From Lachnospiraceae bacterium (GTDB taxonomy: Bacteria; Bacillota; Clostridia; Lachnospirales; Lachnospiraceae), in assembly GCA_017473665.1 (NCBI GenBank), contig JAFUKK010000239.1:1-6909 (forward strand): DNA of 6,909 bases, given 5' to 3'. Below are positions 6,399 to 6,909 of this stretch, in pieces (the first letter of the stretch is position 1; every line of letters starts with the position of its first letter). Below the pieces are notes generated by a model, which saw nothing but the letters and a program-made list of their open reading frames with translations, was not told the origin of the DNA and ran no database searches. A program made the translations under genes and the position numbers.

Positions 6399-6909
6399 AT
6401 GGATGAGAATGTACTGAAAAGAATATTGCCCCATAGCATCGAGGCTGAGCAATCTGTAATTGGTTCCATGATTATGGATAGGGATGCAATTGTGGCGGCT
6501 TATGAGTTGATTTCCGGTGAGGATTTCTACAATAAGCAGTATGCCATTCTCTTCGATACCATGGTGGAATTGAATAATGAAGGCCAACCGGTGGATTTAG
6601 TAACTTTACAGAATCGCCTGAAGGAAAAGGATGTACCTCCTGAAGTGAGTAGTCTGGAATTTGTAAAAGATTTGATTGCGGCAGTGCCTACTTCGGCAAA
6701 TATCAAGTATTATGCCAATATTGTGGCAGAAAAGTCTACCCTGCGCAAGATGATTCGGCTAAATGAGGATATTGCTAATACCTGCTATATGGGTAAGGAG
6801 AATCTGGAATATATTCTGGAAGATACTGAGAAGAGAGTATTTCAGCTGTGCCAGAAACGTAATACAGAGGAATTTACACCTATCCGTACGGTAGTCATGA
6901 ACGCTTTGA
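6399..6909 (+). CDS. dnaB: Replicative DNA helicase DnaB, N-terminal part (cut by the window end)
   Basis: The frame opens at ATG 6399 and stays open to the end of the window, giving the first 170 residues of a protein normally about 440-450 long. PHSIEAEQSVIGSMI (11-25) is the classic DnaB N-terminal motif. The helical N-terminal domain continues through FYNKQYAILFDTM (43-55), VDLVTLQNRLKEK (65-77), VPTSANIKYYANIV (96-109) and the linker region around LEDTEKRVFQL (140-150). The RecA-like ATPase domain with its Walker motifs lies outside. DnaB unwinds DNA at the fork as a hexamer; this N-terminal region forms the collar and, with the linker, contacts primase DnaG. AAGAGGA at 6385-6391 gives a suitable ribosome site. 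Its position directly after rplI matches the common Firmicutes order. Confidence 0.96.
   Translation, partial: MDENVLKRILPHSIEAEQSVIGSMIMDRDAIVAAYELISGEDFYNKQYAILFDTMVELNNEGQPVDLVTLQNRLKEKDVPPEVSSLEFVKDLIAAVPTSANIKYYANIVAEKSTLRKMIRLNEDIANTCYMGKENLEYILEDTEKRVFQLCQKRNTEEFTPIRTVVMNAL

Overview
The window looks like chromosomal DNA of a low-to-moderate GC Gram-positive anaerobe of the class Clostridia, most likely a Lachnospiraceae member. This rests on the gdpP-rplI-dnaB gene order, AG-rich Shine-Dalgarno sites, codon use and protein style; no rRNA or other taxonomic marker is present. All genes are on the + strand and tightly packed. No tRNA, insertion sequence, CRISPR array or prophage signal is visible.

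Region 1 (1-1729) is the end of an envelope or glycan-type gene group. It holds the last 64 codons of an unrecognised gene and then a polytopic GT-C type glycosyltransferase resembling family 39. A GC-rich hairpin with a weak T-rich tail follows the glycosyltransferase and probably marks the end of that unit.

Region 2 (1730-3789) starts with a strong-looking sigma-A promoter (TTGACA, 18 bp, extended -10 TGA-TATATT). About 87 nt of untranslated leader leads to two adjacent paralogous genes, of 317 and 318 codons and about two-thirds identical by eye. Each encodes a soluble, cysteine-rich protein with ten shared cysteines, including a C-C-x3-C cluster. I do not know an established function; a distant relationship to the peptidase-U32/UbiU-UbiV group of Fe-S proteins is a hypothesis. 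This pair is the least ordinary part of the window.

Region 3 (3830-6909) is a well-known core block. gdpP encodes a membrane-bound c-di-AMP phosphodiesterase with PAS, degenerate GGDEF and DHH/DHHA1 domains. rplI encodes ribosomal protein L9, and the 5' part of dnaB encodes the replicative helicase, cut by the window end. Gaps are short (40, 53 and 17 nt) and I see no convincing promoter or terminator between the paralogue pair and dnaB. The promoter at 1730 may therefore drive all five genes, linking the unknown pair with c-di-AMP turnover, the ribosome and replication. Several start codons needed adjusting from the longest reading frame, as noted in the entries.
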